Source of the DNA: JBAQMG01 sp049302575
GTDB taxonomy: Bacteria > Bacillota > Desulfitobacteriia > Desulfitobacteriales > Desulfitobacteriaceae
Assembly: GCA_049302575.1 (NCBI GenBank)
Contig: JBAQMG010000072.1
Span: 1-41,084 of the forward strand
DNA: 41,084 nt
Direction of reading: 5' to 3'
The notes beneath the pieces were generated by a model. It was not told where the DNA came from. It made no database searches and saw nothing but the letters and a program-made list of their open reading frames with translations. Position numbers and translations under genes: made by a program. This document shows, piece by piece, positions 32,342 to 40,730 of this stretch. Positions within the stretch are counted from its first letter, which is position 1, and each line of letters starts with the position of its first letter.

Positions 32342-33292
32342 ATGAAGTTGAGCTTTCTTAAAGTTTTAATTCTCTTTTTCATAGGAACTGCGCTTGGTTT
32401 ATCGGTGATCGGATGTTCCTCTGGAAAATTAGGGTCAACTTTGGTTAACCATCCTCCCCAAGAAAATCCTCCTATTACAATAGAATCCCAAGCAGAGGCT
32501 GATAAAACTCCGATGACTGCGTCTTACCCAGAACGAACGATACTTCCCGAAAACACGTCGGCTTCACAGGCGCTTAAAGAAAACCCTCCAGAAAACCCCC
32601 CAGGAATAGTCTTAGAGAAATCCTCTAAGACTATTCCTGTACTCTATTATCATTCGGTTATGGTTGAACCAGGGAATGAACTTCGTATTCCACCAGCACA
32701 GTTTGAGACACAAATGCGCTATTTGTCCGAACAAGGGTATAACGTCGTTAACCTTGATCAGCTTTATAAGTATTTTTATGAGAAGGGGATACTCCCTGAG
32801 AAACCAGTTGTGATAACTTTTGATGATGGTTACGAAGATAATTATACCAATGTCTTTCCTATCTTAAAGAAATACGGGTATACTGCAACGGTTTTTGTAG
32901 TTACAGGATATGTCAACGGCAAAGGGTTTATGTCATGGAAACAACTTCAAGAACTGGGTGATAGCGGATGGCAAATAGAGGGTCATACGCTTAACCATCC
33001 TTCGTTGGTAAAAGATAAACTCGATGTGATTTCTCTTAAACTTGAAATCACAGAAGCAAAGGACATCTTGGAGAAACGATTTGGGAGGACGGTTAAGTTC
33101 TTTGCCTATCCGAATGGCGATTATAACGCCGATGTTATTCGAAAGGTAAAGGAAGCAGGTTATTTGATGGCGTTTACCACTGAAAGAGGTTGGGCAGACA
33201 GAAAAGATCCAATGCTAGTACATAGGGTTTATTGTTTCGCCAATATGGGTATCGAGGAGTTTGCCAGAAGATTAAATAATCCTCAATATTAA
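32342..33292 (+). CDS. polysaccharide deacetylase lipoprotein
   Basis: The 316 aa product starts with a lipoprotein signal (lipobox VIGC, Cys at about residue 25), then a Pro/Glu-rich linker to about 95, and a NodB-type deacetylase domain: TFDDGYEDNYTNVFPIL (metal Asp pair), GHTLNHPSL (metal His pair) and FAYPNGDYN. It should remove acetyl groups from peptidoglycan or another surface glycan outside the membrane. A perfect 17-base inverted repeat lies in the linker-coding region. It is probably co-transcribed with ilvBN and ends at a terminator at 33308-33337. Confidence 0.9.
   Translation: MKLSFLKVLILFFIGTALGLSVIGCSSGKLGSTLVNHPPQENPPITIESQAEADKTPMTASYPERTILPENTSASQALKENPPENPPGIVLEKSSKTIPVLYYHSVMVEPGNELRIPPAQFETQMRYLSEQGYNVVNLDQLYKYFYEKGILPEKPVVITFDDGYEDNYTNVFPILKKYGYTATVFVVTGYVNGKGFMSWKQLQELGDSGWQIEGHTLNHPSLVKDKLDVISLKLEITEAKDILEKRFGRTVKFFAYPNGDYNADVIRKVKEAGYLMAFTTERGWADRKDPMLVHRVYCFANMGIEEFARRLNNPQY
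32601..32639 (+). repeat. perfect inverted repeat inside deacetylase gene
   Basis: Arms of 17 bases (32601-32617 and 32623-32639) match perfectly around a 5-base loop, in the codons for PGIVLEKSSKTIPV, at the junction of linker and NodB domain. In RNA this would be a very stable hairpin. Confidence 0.9.
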
Positions 33293-33307
33293 TGCTTAAG
33301 TAAATCT

Positions 33308-33337
33308 AAGCCCTGTCCGAAAGGATGGGGCTTTTTT
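33308..33337 (+). terminator. terminator of ilv-deacetylase operon
   Basis: AAGCCCTGTCC pairs with GGATGGGGCTT (two wobbles) around GAAA, followed by TTTTT. Confidence 0.85.
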
Positions 33338-33429
33338 CTCTGTCTAATGGATATAATTGGAACAAAAACCTATTTAAAACATATTCTGTATTAAACCTAG
33401 GAAATTCCACTAAGAAAGGGGGAAGTATT

Positions 33430-33543
33430 ATGGCTTTCGGTGCTGGAGTTAACGGTGTTGCTTGTGGACCTAATTTCTTACCAGGTATAGCAATTGTTGT
33501 CGTTATTATCCTTTTATTAGTTGCAATGGGAATCGTATTCTAA
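33430..33543 (+). CDS. YjcZ-like spore miniprotein, type A, copy 1
   Basis: ATG 33430 follows AAGGGGG and gives 37 aa: a short Gly-rich start with one Cys (MAFGAGVNGVACGPN), then a single membrane helix (GIAIVVVIILLLVAMGIVF). This is the pattern of YjcZ/sporulation miniproteins, small coat- or membrane-linked peptides of spore formers. It is followed by three related genes in the same direction. The protein ends MGIVF; type-A copy 2 ends LGIVF. Confidence 0.8.
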   Translation: MAFGAGVNGVACGPNFLPGIAIVVVIILLLVAMGIVF

Positions 33544-33595
33544 GCTAAAGATATTTGACAAAGGTTATCGATTCGCTCTGAAGGGAGGAGACATT

Positions 33596-33736
33596 ATGTA
33601 TGGTTTAGGTTATGGCGGTTACGGTCATGCTTGTGTAGCGCCGGTAACACCTGTAAGGTTCGGAGGAGTTGGAGTTGGAGTTGGAATAATTGCTATTGCA
33701 ATATTAATCCTGATTGCTCTAGGAGTCATCTTCTAG
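33596..33736 (+). CDS. YjcZ-like spore miniprotein, type B, copy 1
   Basis: ATG 33596 follows AAGGGAGGAG and gives 46 aa. The start is Gly/Tyr-rich (MYGLGYGGYGHACVAPV), then comes the helix GVGVGIIAIAILILIALGVIF. The helix differs from the type-A helix and is nearly the same as that of the fourth gene. It belongs to the same miniprotein family. Confidence 0.8.
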   Translation: MYGLGYGGYGHACVAPVTPVRFGGVGVGVGIIAIAILILIALGVIF

Positions 33737-33776
33737 ATGAAAATATAAGATCCAAGTTGTTGAAGGGGGAGTTAAC

Positions 33777-33881
33777 ATGGCATTCGGTACAGCAGGATGT
33801 GGTCCAACTAATTGGGGTGCAGGGATTGCTATAGTCGTCGTTATTATTCTTTTGCTCATCGCATTGGGTATCGTTTTCTAG
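33777..33881 (+). CDS. YjcZ-like spore miniprotein, type A, copy 2
   Basis: ATG 33777 follows AAGGGGGAG and gives 34 aa: MAFGTAGCGPTNWG and then GIAIVVVIILLLIALGIVF. The helix is the same as type-A copy 1 except V-to-I and M-to-L. It is too short for most gene finders but has a clear ribosome site. Confidence 0.8.
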   Translation: MAFGTAGCGPTNWGAGIAIVVVIILLLIALGIVF

Positions 33882-33923
33882 TTCAAGTCTCAGTGGAAAT
33901 AATATAATTCAGGGGGTGAAATT

Positions 33924-34034
33924 ATGTTCGGTGGCTGCGGATGTTATGGATATGGTGCTGTAGGTACTGGTGTTGGTGTAGGGATCATTGCTATCGCCGT
34001 TCTGATTTTGATTGCTTTAGGCGTAATCTTCTAA
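33924..34034 (+). CDS. YjcZ-like spore miniprotein, type B, copy 2
   Basis: ATG 33924 follows AGGGGGTGA and gives 36 aa: MFGGCGCYGYGAVGTG and then VGVGIIAIAVLILIALGVIF. The helix is the same as type-B copy 1 except I-to-V. Two Cys lie in the Gly/Tyr-rich head. A terminator follows at 34078-34114. Confidence 0.8.
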   Translation: MFGGCGCYGYGAVGTGVGVGIIAIAVLILIALGVIF

Positions 34035-34044
34035 AAACCTTTTT

Positions 34045-34114
<70 letters not shown>

Positions 34115-34208
34115 ACGCATAAAGAATAATGCACAATTGATAAAGTTTAAATAAAGAGATTCAACATCAACTGTTCAAACCTCTGATGTCCGATGAAGGG
34201 ATTCTAAT

Positions 34209-34264
34209 CTCTGACCTCTGACCTCTGACCTCTGACCTCTGACTTCAGACCTCGGATCTCAGAT
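34209..34264 (+). repeat. heptanucleotide tandem repeat
   Basis: CTCTGAC occurs five times exactly (34209-34243), followed by three decayed units (TTCAGAC, CTCGGAT, CTCAGAT). The other bases of the 34035-34332 gap hold only the AAGAT repeat and the terminator. Confidence 0.9.
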
Positions 34265-34332
34265 TTGGTTTGCGCAGTATGAAGATGGTTATAATAGCAA
34301 CAACAATTTTCATAGTGTAAGGAGCGAGCTAC

Positions 34333-34779
34333 GTGAACCTATTAGGGATGATCTTATTTGAAGGTTTACTCATAGCTGCTGCAGGGATTGCGTTTTTTGG
34401 TGGAATTAGGGGTGCGATCCTAGCTGCAGGACTAGTTAGCGTGATTAACTTTATGACGCATGAAAGGGTTGACTTCTGGAGGTGGGAAGCCCTTCTTCTA
34501 TTAGGCTTAACTATCTGGATCCTCATACTTATCGGTCTGAACTATAAAGCTAGGAAAGTAGAGTTAGTGTCTGGGCTCGTTGGTGGACTATTTAGCTTAG
34601 TTTTGTTCGGCACTTTTATTACCCCTGTGTTGGCTTTAGTTGTATGGATCCTAGTTATAGGGACAGGTCTAATACCGAAAAAAAGTCATGATCAAGTTTT
34701 TTGGGGTTTTGCTCCTTCGATCTGGCGAGCTATTTTAGGTGCGGGTTTGATAGTTATCGGTAATAGTTTCTTACCGTAA
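34333..34779 (+). CDS. small polytopic membrane protein
   Basis: The product is 148 aa from GTG 34333, following AAGGAGCGAG. It has about five or six hydrophobic segments, with a charged loop THERVDFWRWEA after the second and YKARKVE in the middle; Pro-Lys-Lys and SHDQVFWGF precede the last. I do not recognise the family. There is no close neighbour in the same direction upstream within 290 bases. It stands alone, with a heptamer repeat directly before it and a structured RNA candidate after it. Confidence 0.7.
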   Translation: MNLLGMILFEGLLIAAAGIAFFGGIRGAILAAGLVSVINFMTHERVDFWRWEALLLLGLTIWILILIGLNYKARKVELVSGLVGGLFSLVLFGTFITPVLALVVWILVIGTGLIPKKSHDQVFWGFAPSIWRAILGAGLIVIGNSFLP

Positions 34780-34834
34780 AAATAACTGAAAAATCTCTCT
34801 TTGAGTAAATGAACTACAGAATGAAATTTAAGAG

Positions 34835-34960
34835 TTGCATAAGCGGAACGGATTTGGTATCTTATAAATAGAATATGTTGTCAGGCTTAATGCTGGGCCC
34901 TACTTAGATATGGGCAACGGAAATGATCCGTGGGACTTCCTTGCTTTGGAGGTCCTTTTT
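34835..34960 (+). ncRNA. candidate structured leader or small RNA before CDF gene
   Basis: A TTGCAT / 17 / TATCTT promoter-like pair (34835-34863) precedes about 90 bases with ordered pairing: GTTG/CAAC (34877, 34915), GCCC/GGGC (34897, 34912), an ACGGA/TCCGT hairpin (34917-34931) and a terminator GGACTTCC/GGAGGTCC with TTTTT (34933-34960). The CDF gene starts 67 bases later. It could be a riboswitch-type attenuator or a free small RNA; a known class is not recognised with certainty. Confidence 0.45.
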
Positions 34961-35026
34961 GTATGTGCTGAAGGTTTTTTTAAAAGGAACTTGTGAAAAT
35001 TAACTGGTAAGGAGGTGTCGTGGGTT

Positions 35027-35956
35027 TTGGAGGAGAAAGTTCAGGTGGCTGCCTTGTCGGTTGCTTCTAACACTCTGTTGACTTCAAGTAAGGTTTTTGT
35101 TGGGATTTTTAGCGGTTCTGTAAGTATTATCTCAGAAGGTATTCATTCTGGAATTGACTTATTAGCAGCAATCATTGCTCTTTTTGCAGTAAACGAATCA
35201 GGAAAACCAGCGGATGAGCAACATGAATATGGACACGGTAAAATCGAGAATGTGTCTGGCACCGTCGAAGCTGTCCTGATTTTCGTAGCAGCGATTTGGA
35301 TTATTATTGAGGCTGTCAAGAAAATCGAAGAGGGAGTAAAAGTAGAAAATCTTGAGTTAGGGCTTATTGTCATGGGGATTTCAGTTGTAGCAAATATTAT
35401 AGTTTCTACCATGCTTTTGAAGGTTGCCAAAAAAACTGATTCTGTCGCGTTAGAGGCTGATGGACGACATCTTCGTACAGATGTCTACACTTCGGCAGGG
35501 GTTTTTATTGGTCTATTGTTGATAAAAATAACGGGTTGGACGATGTTTGATCCCCTAGTGGCGATTGCTGTTGCTCTCTTAATTTGCAAAGCTGCCTTTG
35601 ATTTAACCAAAGAGGCTTTTATGCCGTTGGTTGATGTTAGCTTACCCGCCGTTGAACGTGAGATAATTATAAATATCATTAATACACATTCTAAGAAAGT
35701 TGTGGAGTTTCATAAGTTGCGAACAAGGCGTGCCGGTGCTGAAAGACACATTGATTTGCACTTGGTCGTTCCTAAAAATACTTCTGTCGAGGCGGTTCAT
35801 GAACTGTGTAACCAGATAGAAAAGGAAATTCACCAACAATTACGGATGGCTCATGTGCTTATTCATGCTGAACCGTGTACGGATCGCAATGTACCGTGTG
35901 ATAAATTTAAGGAATTTGAGCAAGAGTGTGGACAGTGTGAGGAAAATAAAAAGTGA
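35027..35956 (+). CDS. cation diffusion facilitator (CDF) transporter
   Basis: TTG 35027 is preferred: it lies 11 bases after AAGGAGG, while GTG 35015 overlaps that site. This gives 309 aa. There are six membrane helices; the metal site is partly altered, with EGIHSGIDLL in helix 2 (the usual DxxxD begins with H-S-G-I-D) and EADGRHLRTDV in helix 5 (HxxxD). A C-terminal ferredoxin-like domain is rich in Cys/His at its end (HAEPCTDRNVPC, ECGQCEENKK). It exports Zn, Fe, Mn or Co by H+ exchange; the metal cannot be told. It overlaps recJ by 4 bases. Confidence 0.88.
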   Translation: MEEKVQVAALSVASNTLLTSSKVFVGIFSGSVSIISEGIHSGIDLLAAIIALFAVNESGKPADEQHEYGHGKIENVSGTVEAVLIFVAAIWIIIEAVKKIEEGVKVENLELGLIVMGISVVANIIVSTMLLKVAKKTDSVALEADGRHLRTDVYTSAGVFIGLLLIKITGWTMFDPLVAIAVALLICKAAFDLTKEAFMPLVDVSLPAVEREIIINIINTHSKKVVEFHKLRTRRAGAERHIDLHLVVPKNTSVEAVHELCNQIEKEIHQQLRMAHVLIHAEPCTDRNVPCDKFKEFEQECGQCEENKK

Positions 35957-38481
35957 AACAAAGCTGGTTATTGCCTAAAACTACGGGTCTGAAAGCTCTT
36001 TTATTCAGTGAAACACTGGCTGTATCTCCTGTGGTGGCGGATATTTTGGTGCAACGTGGTTTGCGAGAAGTTAGAGAGGCAGTGGATTATCTTCGCCCGA
36101 CAATGTTAAGTCTCGCTTCACCCTTTTGTTTTAAGGATATGTCTCGGGTTATCGACCGTTTGACAAGGGCTTTGAAGAGCGGCGAGAAAGTACTTGTTCA
36201 CGGCGATTATGATGTAGACGGAGTCACAAGTACGGCCTTGCTCTATAAGACACTGATTGATCTGGGGTTTAGTGCTGTAACCTATATACCGCATAGACAA
36301 GAAGAAGGCTACGGCTTACATCGGGAAACGATTGAAAAGGCTGCTCAAGCGGGTGTTAAGGTAATTATCACGGTGGATTGTGGGATTACGGCTGTTGAAG
36401 AGATTGAGTTTGCTAAAGAATTGGGTTTGGAGGTGATTATCACTGATCATCATGAACCACCCAAACTGCTTCCAGCGGCCTATGCCATTATTAATCCGAA
36501 AGTGCAAGATAGTGGTTATCCTTTTCTTGAACTAGCTGGGGTTGGAGTAGCTTTTAAAGTTGCTCAGGCTCTCTTGCGGGGGCTTAAAACTCCTAAGGTA
36601 GGGTTACAAGCCCAAAAAGGGCTCTTGGATCTTGTGGCTTTGGGAACCGTTGCCGATGTTGTTCCTTTAATAGGAGAAAATCGCATTTTAGTATATCATG
36701 GTTTAAAGCAAATGGAGGGTACTTCGAATCTCGGTTTAGAGGCTCTCTTAACTGAATGTGGTCTGCATGATAAAACCCTAAAAGCAGGAACGGTGGCCTT
36801 TACTTTGGCCCCACGGATCAATGCAGCCGGTCGTATGGATAGTGCACGTCCAGGTTTAGAATTATTATTAACGGAAAATCCAGAGCGGGCTAAAGAATTA
36901 GCTCGGAAATTATCTAAAGAAAATGCCTTCCGTCAAACTACGGAGAAGGAAATACTTGCTGAAGCGCTTGAACAACTCGAGAAGGGAGAGCTTCCACGGG
37001 TGATTGTCTTGGCCTCGGCTGCTTGGCATCATGGTGTGATTGGCATTGTCGCTTCACGTCTTGTGGAGCGCTATCATCGCCCGGTGTTTATGATTTCGAT
37101 AGTGGGCGAGCTAGCTAAAGGTTCGGCTAGGGGGATTCCCGGCTATCATGTACTGGAACAACTAGGCGTCCAAGCGGAGCGGTTAGAGAGGTTTGGCGGT
37201 CACCGTCAGGCGGCTGGCTTCTCCCTAGCATCTGAGGCTATTCCAGGCTTAAAGGAAGGTCTTAACGCTGAAGCCCACAAGTTGCGAGATGAGGTCTTTC
37301 AAAAGGTGTTGACCGTTGATCGTCTGGTAGACTTCTCGATGCTCACGGAGTCTCTCCAACAAGAATTAGAACAACTTGCACCTTTTGGTTTTGGTAATCC
37401 TGGGCCAGTTTTAGCGGCGCGACAACTTCCGATTTACAAAATAAGTAAAGTGGGAAAAGACGGTAGCCATTTAAAACTCCATATAGGGCCTAAAGGTGTT
37501 TTAGAGGGAATGGCCTTTCGTCAGGGTGAACGATTAAGTGAATTACTAGCTTGTCCTCAGCTTGATTTGGCGTTTAGTTTGGACATCAATACGTTTCAAG
37601 GTCGTCAACAACTTCAGTTATTGATCAAGGATGTTCAGGATAAGGTCGTTGTACACGACGGGGAACTAGCTAAGGAGCTATTACCTAGCTCTCCAAGTGA
37701 GGAAGGGTCAGACCGTTGTGCGGCGCTAGAAACTGCTGCAGGCCTTGAGCTGGACACTTCTATGGCTACTCAGATTTTTGAAGGGTTGGATTGGCGCAAA
37801 CAGGAGCGAGGCAACTGGTTTCAAAAAGTTTTAACAAGGGTGGAGAATGACCCCATAAGTCCAAATGTTGCCCAAAGGACGGTTATTTGGGATTCATCAG
37901 TCGCAAAACTTTTTAGTTTTAGGGATTTTTTCCAGAATAATAAGAGTGCTGGAACTAAAACAAAAGGTCGATTGCTCGAAGATAGTTGCATTAGTTCTCA
38001 AGTTTTAGGTATAATTGTTGGAATACCCCTTACAAGAGATGATTTTAGGCTTGGGATAGAAACTGTGCTAAGTTTGGGGGTTCAGCAGATAGCCTTGGCA
38101 GAGTTTGAGTTAACCACAGAGCAGGTGCTACAGAGACGATGCGGTTACCTTTCTCGCGAGGAGTTGATCCAAGACTATCGATTCTTTTTAAACTTAGCCA
38201 AACATCAAAACCCATTCTTTTGGACACCCCTTAAAAATGAACAAAATACTCTGGAAGCCTTGAAAATTTTCGAGGAATTGGGTTTTGTGCGTTACATGGG
38301 TGGTGCAACTACGTTTGTGCTTGAATTGTTACCGTCAGATCAAAAACTGAATCTAGAATGTTCTCTGCGCTACGCTAGCGCAAAAAGGTATTGGGAAAGC
38401 ACAAATCAATTTCAAAAGGAGCTTAAAGACTCTTCTTGGAAATCTTTAATGCTTTCAATCGAGAGTATGAGGGTGAAATAA
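35953..38481 (+). CDS. recJ: single-stranded-DNA-specific exonuclease RecJ
   Basis: The 842 aa product has the DHH phosphoesterase core: HGDYDVDG (83-90), VDCG (141-144), DHH (165-167), then GVAFKVAQAL, ARGIPGYHVL and GGHRQAAGFS of the DHHA1 domain, and an OB-like C-terminal part. It degrades 5' single-stranded ends in recombination repair. The C-terminal 250 residues are longer than in short RecJ forms, as in other Firmicutes. GTG 35953 overlaps the CDF stop (GTGA). It is followed immediately by relA. Confidence 0.95.
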   Translation: MKQSWLLPKTTGLKALLFSETLAVSPVVADILVQRGLREVREAVDYLRPTMLSLASPFCFKDMSRVIDRLTRALKSGEKVLVHGDYDVDGVTSTALLYKTLIDLGFSAVTYIPHRQEEGYGLHRETIEKAAQAGVKVIITVDCGITAVEEIEFAKELGLEVIITDHHEPPKLLPAAYAIINPKVQDSGYPFLELAGVGVAFKVAQALLRGLKTPKVGLQAQKGLLDLVALGTVADVVPLIGENRILVYHGLKQMEGTSNLGLEALLTECGLHDKTLKAGTVAFTLAPRINAAGRMDSARPGLELLLTENPERAKELARKLSKENAFRQTTEKEILAEALEQLEKGELPRVIVLASAAWHHGVIGIVASRLVERYHRPVFMISIVGELAKGSARGIPGYHVLEQLGVQAERLERFGGHRQAAGFSLASEAIPGLKEGLNAEAHKLRDEVFQKVLTVDRLVDFSMLTESLQQELEQLAPFGFGNPGPVLAARQLPIYKISKVGKDGSHLKLHIGPKGVLEGMAFRQGERLSELLACPQLDLAFSLDINTFQGRQQLQLLIKDVQDKVVVHDGELAKELLPSSPSEEGSDRCAALETAAGLELDTSMATQIFEGLDWRKQERGNWFQKVLTRVENDPISPNVAQRTVIWDSSVAKLFSFRDFFQNNKSAGTKTKGRLLEDSCISSQVLGIIVGIPLTRDDFRLGIETVLSLGVQQIALAEFELTTEQVLQRRCGYLSREELIQDYRFFLNLAKHQNPFFWTPLKNEQNTLEALKIFEELGFVRYMGGATTFVLELLPSDQKLNLECSLRYASAKRYWESTNQFQKELKDSSWKSLMLSIESMRVK

Positions 38482-38482
38482 A

Positions 38483-40663
38483 ATGACCCCAGAGGAGCTG
38501 AATGAAAAACTAAAGAATGTACTTCCGCCAGCTCAATTACCAAAAATCGAGCGGGCTTATCAGTTTGCTGCTGATGCTCATCATGGACAACATCGGAACT
38601 CCGGGGAAGATTACATTCAACACCCTCTAGAAGTAGCCATGATCCTAGTTGACCTAGAGTTAGATCAGCCGACGATTATTGCGGCCTTGCTCCATGATAT
38701 TATTGAAGATACTGATTATAATTTTGTGGATATAGAGAAAGAGTTTGGTTCTGAGGTAGCCCTTTTAGTGGATGGAGTCACTAAACTCGGACGGATCGAG
38801 TATAAAAGCAAGGTAGAACTTCAAGTCGAGAACCTGCGCAAGATGTTTTTAGCTATGGCGAAGGATATCCGCGTGATTCTGATTAAATTGGCTGATCGTC
38901 TTCACAATATGAGGACTTTAAAATATCATTGCTTAGAAAAACAAAAAGAAATTGCTCAGGAAACGTTAGAGATTTTTGCGCCCTTAGCTGATCGCCTAGG
39001 GATCTTTAGAATTAAATGGGAATTGGAAGATCTTTCGTTTCGCTATCTTAAACCAGAGGAGTATTATGATTTAGTTGAAGGAATAGCTCTTAAACGACGT
39101 GAACGTGAGGCTCAAATTAATGAGGTTATCGTACAATTGAAATTACGTCTAGACGAAATTGGGATTAACGCGGACATCGCCGGGCGGCCGAAACATTTCT
39201 ATAGCATCTACCGCAAAATGGTCACTCAAAATAAAGAATTAAGCGAGATCTACGATTTGACGGCAGTACGAGTCATTGTAGATTCAGTCAACGACTGTTA
39301 TGGAGCTTTGGGTATCGTTCACACACTTTGGAAACCTATTCCTGGTCGATTTAAAGATTATATTGCTATGCCAAAACCGAATATGTATCAATCCTTGCAT
39401 TCTACTTTGATTGGAGCCCATGGCGAACCGTTTGAGATTCAAATTCGTACCTGGGAGATGCATCGCACCTCGGATTATGGGATTGCTGCTCATTGGAAAT
39501 ACAAAGAAGGTTCGAAACAGGGTGCTAATAATTTTGATCAAAAGCTTTCTTGGTTACGTCAACTCTTAGAATGGCAACATGAATCCCGCGATGCGGGTGA
39601 ATTTATGGAGTCTTTGAAAATAGATTTGTTTGCCGATACGGTGTTTGTGTTTACACCTAAAGGGGATGTCGTGGAACTTCCTAAGGACTCCTGCCCGATT
39701 GATTTTGCCTATCGAGTCCACACGGATGTAGGCCATCGTTGTATTGGGGCCAAGATCAATAGTCGCATTGTACCCTTGGATACAAAACTTAGTAATGGAG
39801 ATATTTTAGAAATTTTGACCGCTAAACAGGGTAATGGACCAAGTCGTGATTGGTTGTCTATCGTTAAGACCTCGCAGGCAAAGAACCGTATCCGTGCTTG
39901 GTTTAAAAAAGAGCTAAGAGAAGATAATATTATCAGAGGGCGGGAGAGTCTAGAACGGGAAGTACGCAAACTTGGACTCGATCCAGCCAATGTGCTGAAA
40001 AACGAGGATGTCTTGGCCTTGGCAAAAGCACATAATATTCAAGGGATTGACGATCTCTACTCGGTTATCGGGGATGGGGCCATCACTGCTAATAAAGTGC
40101 TTGCCCGACTGCGTGAAGAAATTGCTAAAGAAGAACGAGAAAGACAACAGTTAGACGCTTTTCAACATGGCGAAACTAAAACAAACAGTTCCTATGGGAA
40201 AGCGTCTCAGGGAGTACGGGTAAAAGGCGTAGATAATGTTTTGGTGCGTTTTTCACGATGTTGCAATCCTTTGCCTGGTGACGAAATAACAGGCTATATC
40301 ACTCGTGGTCGTGGCGTTTCCATTCATCGGAGGGATTGTGAGAATGTCCATAAGAATTCTCAGGAAGAGCAAAACCGCGTTGTTGAAGTTAAGTGGGATG
40401 AAAAGACAGAATCGAATTATTCAGTAGATGTCCAAATTTTTGGTGGGGATCGGGCACGTTTGGTTACTGAGGTGATGAATGTGGTTGCTGATACGCGCAC
40501 ACATATTTTGGGGATTAATGCCCGTGTTGGCAAAGATAAACAAGCCAATATTCTTCTTAGTATAGAAATTCGAGATTTAGATCATCTCAATCATATCCTG
40601 CAAAAGATTCGCAAGGTTAAGGATGTATCGTTTGTAGAAAGGATCCATGCTGGAGGGAATTAA
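38483..40663 (+). CDS. relA: (p)ppGpp synthetase/hydrolase
   Basis: The 726 aa product has an N-terminal HD hydrolase domain (H47; LLHDIIEDT with H71/D72), the synthetase domain (GRPKHFYSIYRKM, MPKPNMYQSLHSTL), a TGS domain (VFVFTPKGDVVELP, about 385-450), a middle linker, the conserved-Cys zinc-finger region (VRFSRCCNPLPGDEI) and a C-terminal ACT domain. It is a long bifunctional Rel that makes and breaks (p)ppGpp in response to uncharged tRNA. The ATG starts one base after the recJ stop. Confidence 0.96.
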   Translation: MTPEELNEKLKNVLPPAQLPKIERAYQFAADAHHGQHRNSGEDYIQHPLEVAMILVDLELDQPTIIAALLHDIIEDTDYNFVDIEKEFGSEVALLVDGVTKLGRIEYKSKVELQVENLRKMFLAMAKDIRVILIKLADRLHNMRTLKYHCLEKQKEIAQETLEIFAPLADRLGIFRIKWELEDLSFRYLKPEEYYDLVEGIALKRREREAQINEVIVQLKLRLDEIGINADIAGRPKHFYSIYRKMVTQNKELSEIYDLTAVRVIVDSVNDCYGALGIVHTLWKPIPGRFKDYIAMPKPNMYQSLHSTLIGAHGEPFEIQIRTWEMHRTSDYGIAAHWKYKEGSKQGANNFDQKLSWLRQLLEWQHESRDAGEFMESLKIDLFADTVFVFTPKGDVVELPKDSCPIDFAYRVHTDVGHRCIGAKINSRIVPLDTKLSNGDILEILTAKQGNGPSRDWLSIVKTSQAKNRIRAWFKKELREDNIIRGRESLEREVRKLGLDPANVLKNEDVLALAKAHNIQGIDDLYSVIGDGAITANKVLARLREEIAKEERERQQLDAFQHGETKTNSSYGKASQGVRVKGVDNVLVRFSRCCNPLPGDEITGYITRGRGVSIHRRDCENVHKNSQEEQNRVVEVKWDEKTESNYSVDVQIFGGDRARLVTEVMNVVADTRTHILGINARVGKDKQANILLSIEIRDLDHLNHILQKIRKVKDVSFVERIHAGGN

Positions 40664-40730
40664 ATTTCAATAGGAAAAAATAAAAAGGGATCAAATTTTA
40701 CCGAAAAAATATGTATAGGGGGTTACAAAG

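Noticed and set aside
34209..34264. Heptamer repeats considered as a CRISPR array
   Set aside because: Units are 7 bases and directly adjacent, with no spacers and no cas genes in the window.
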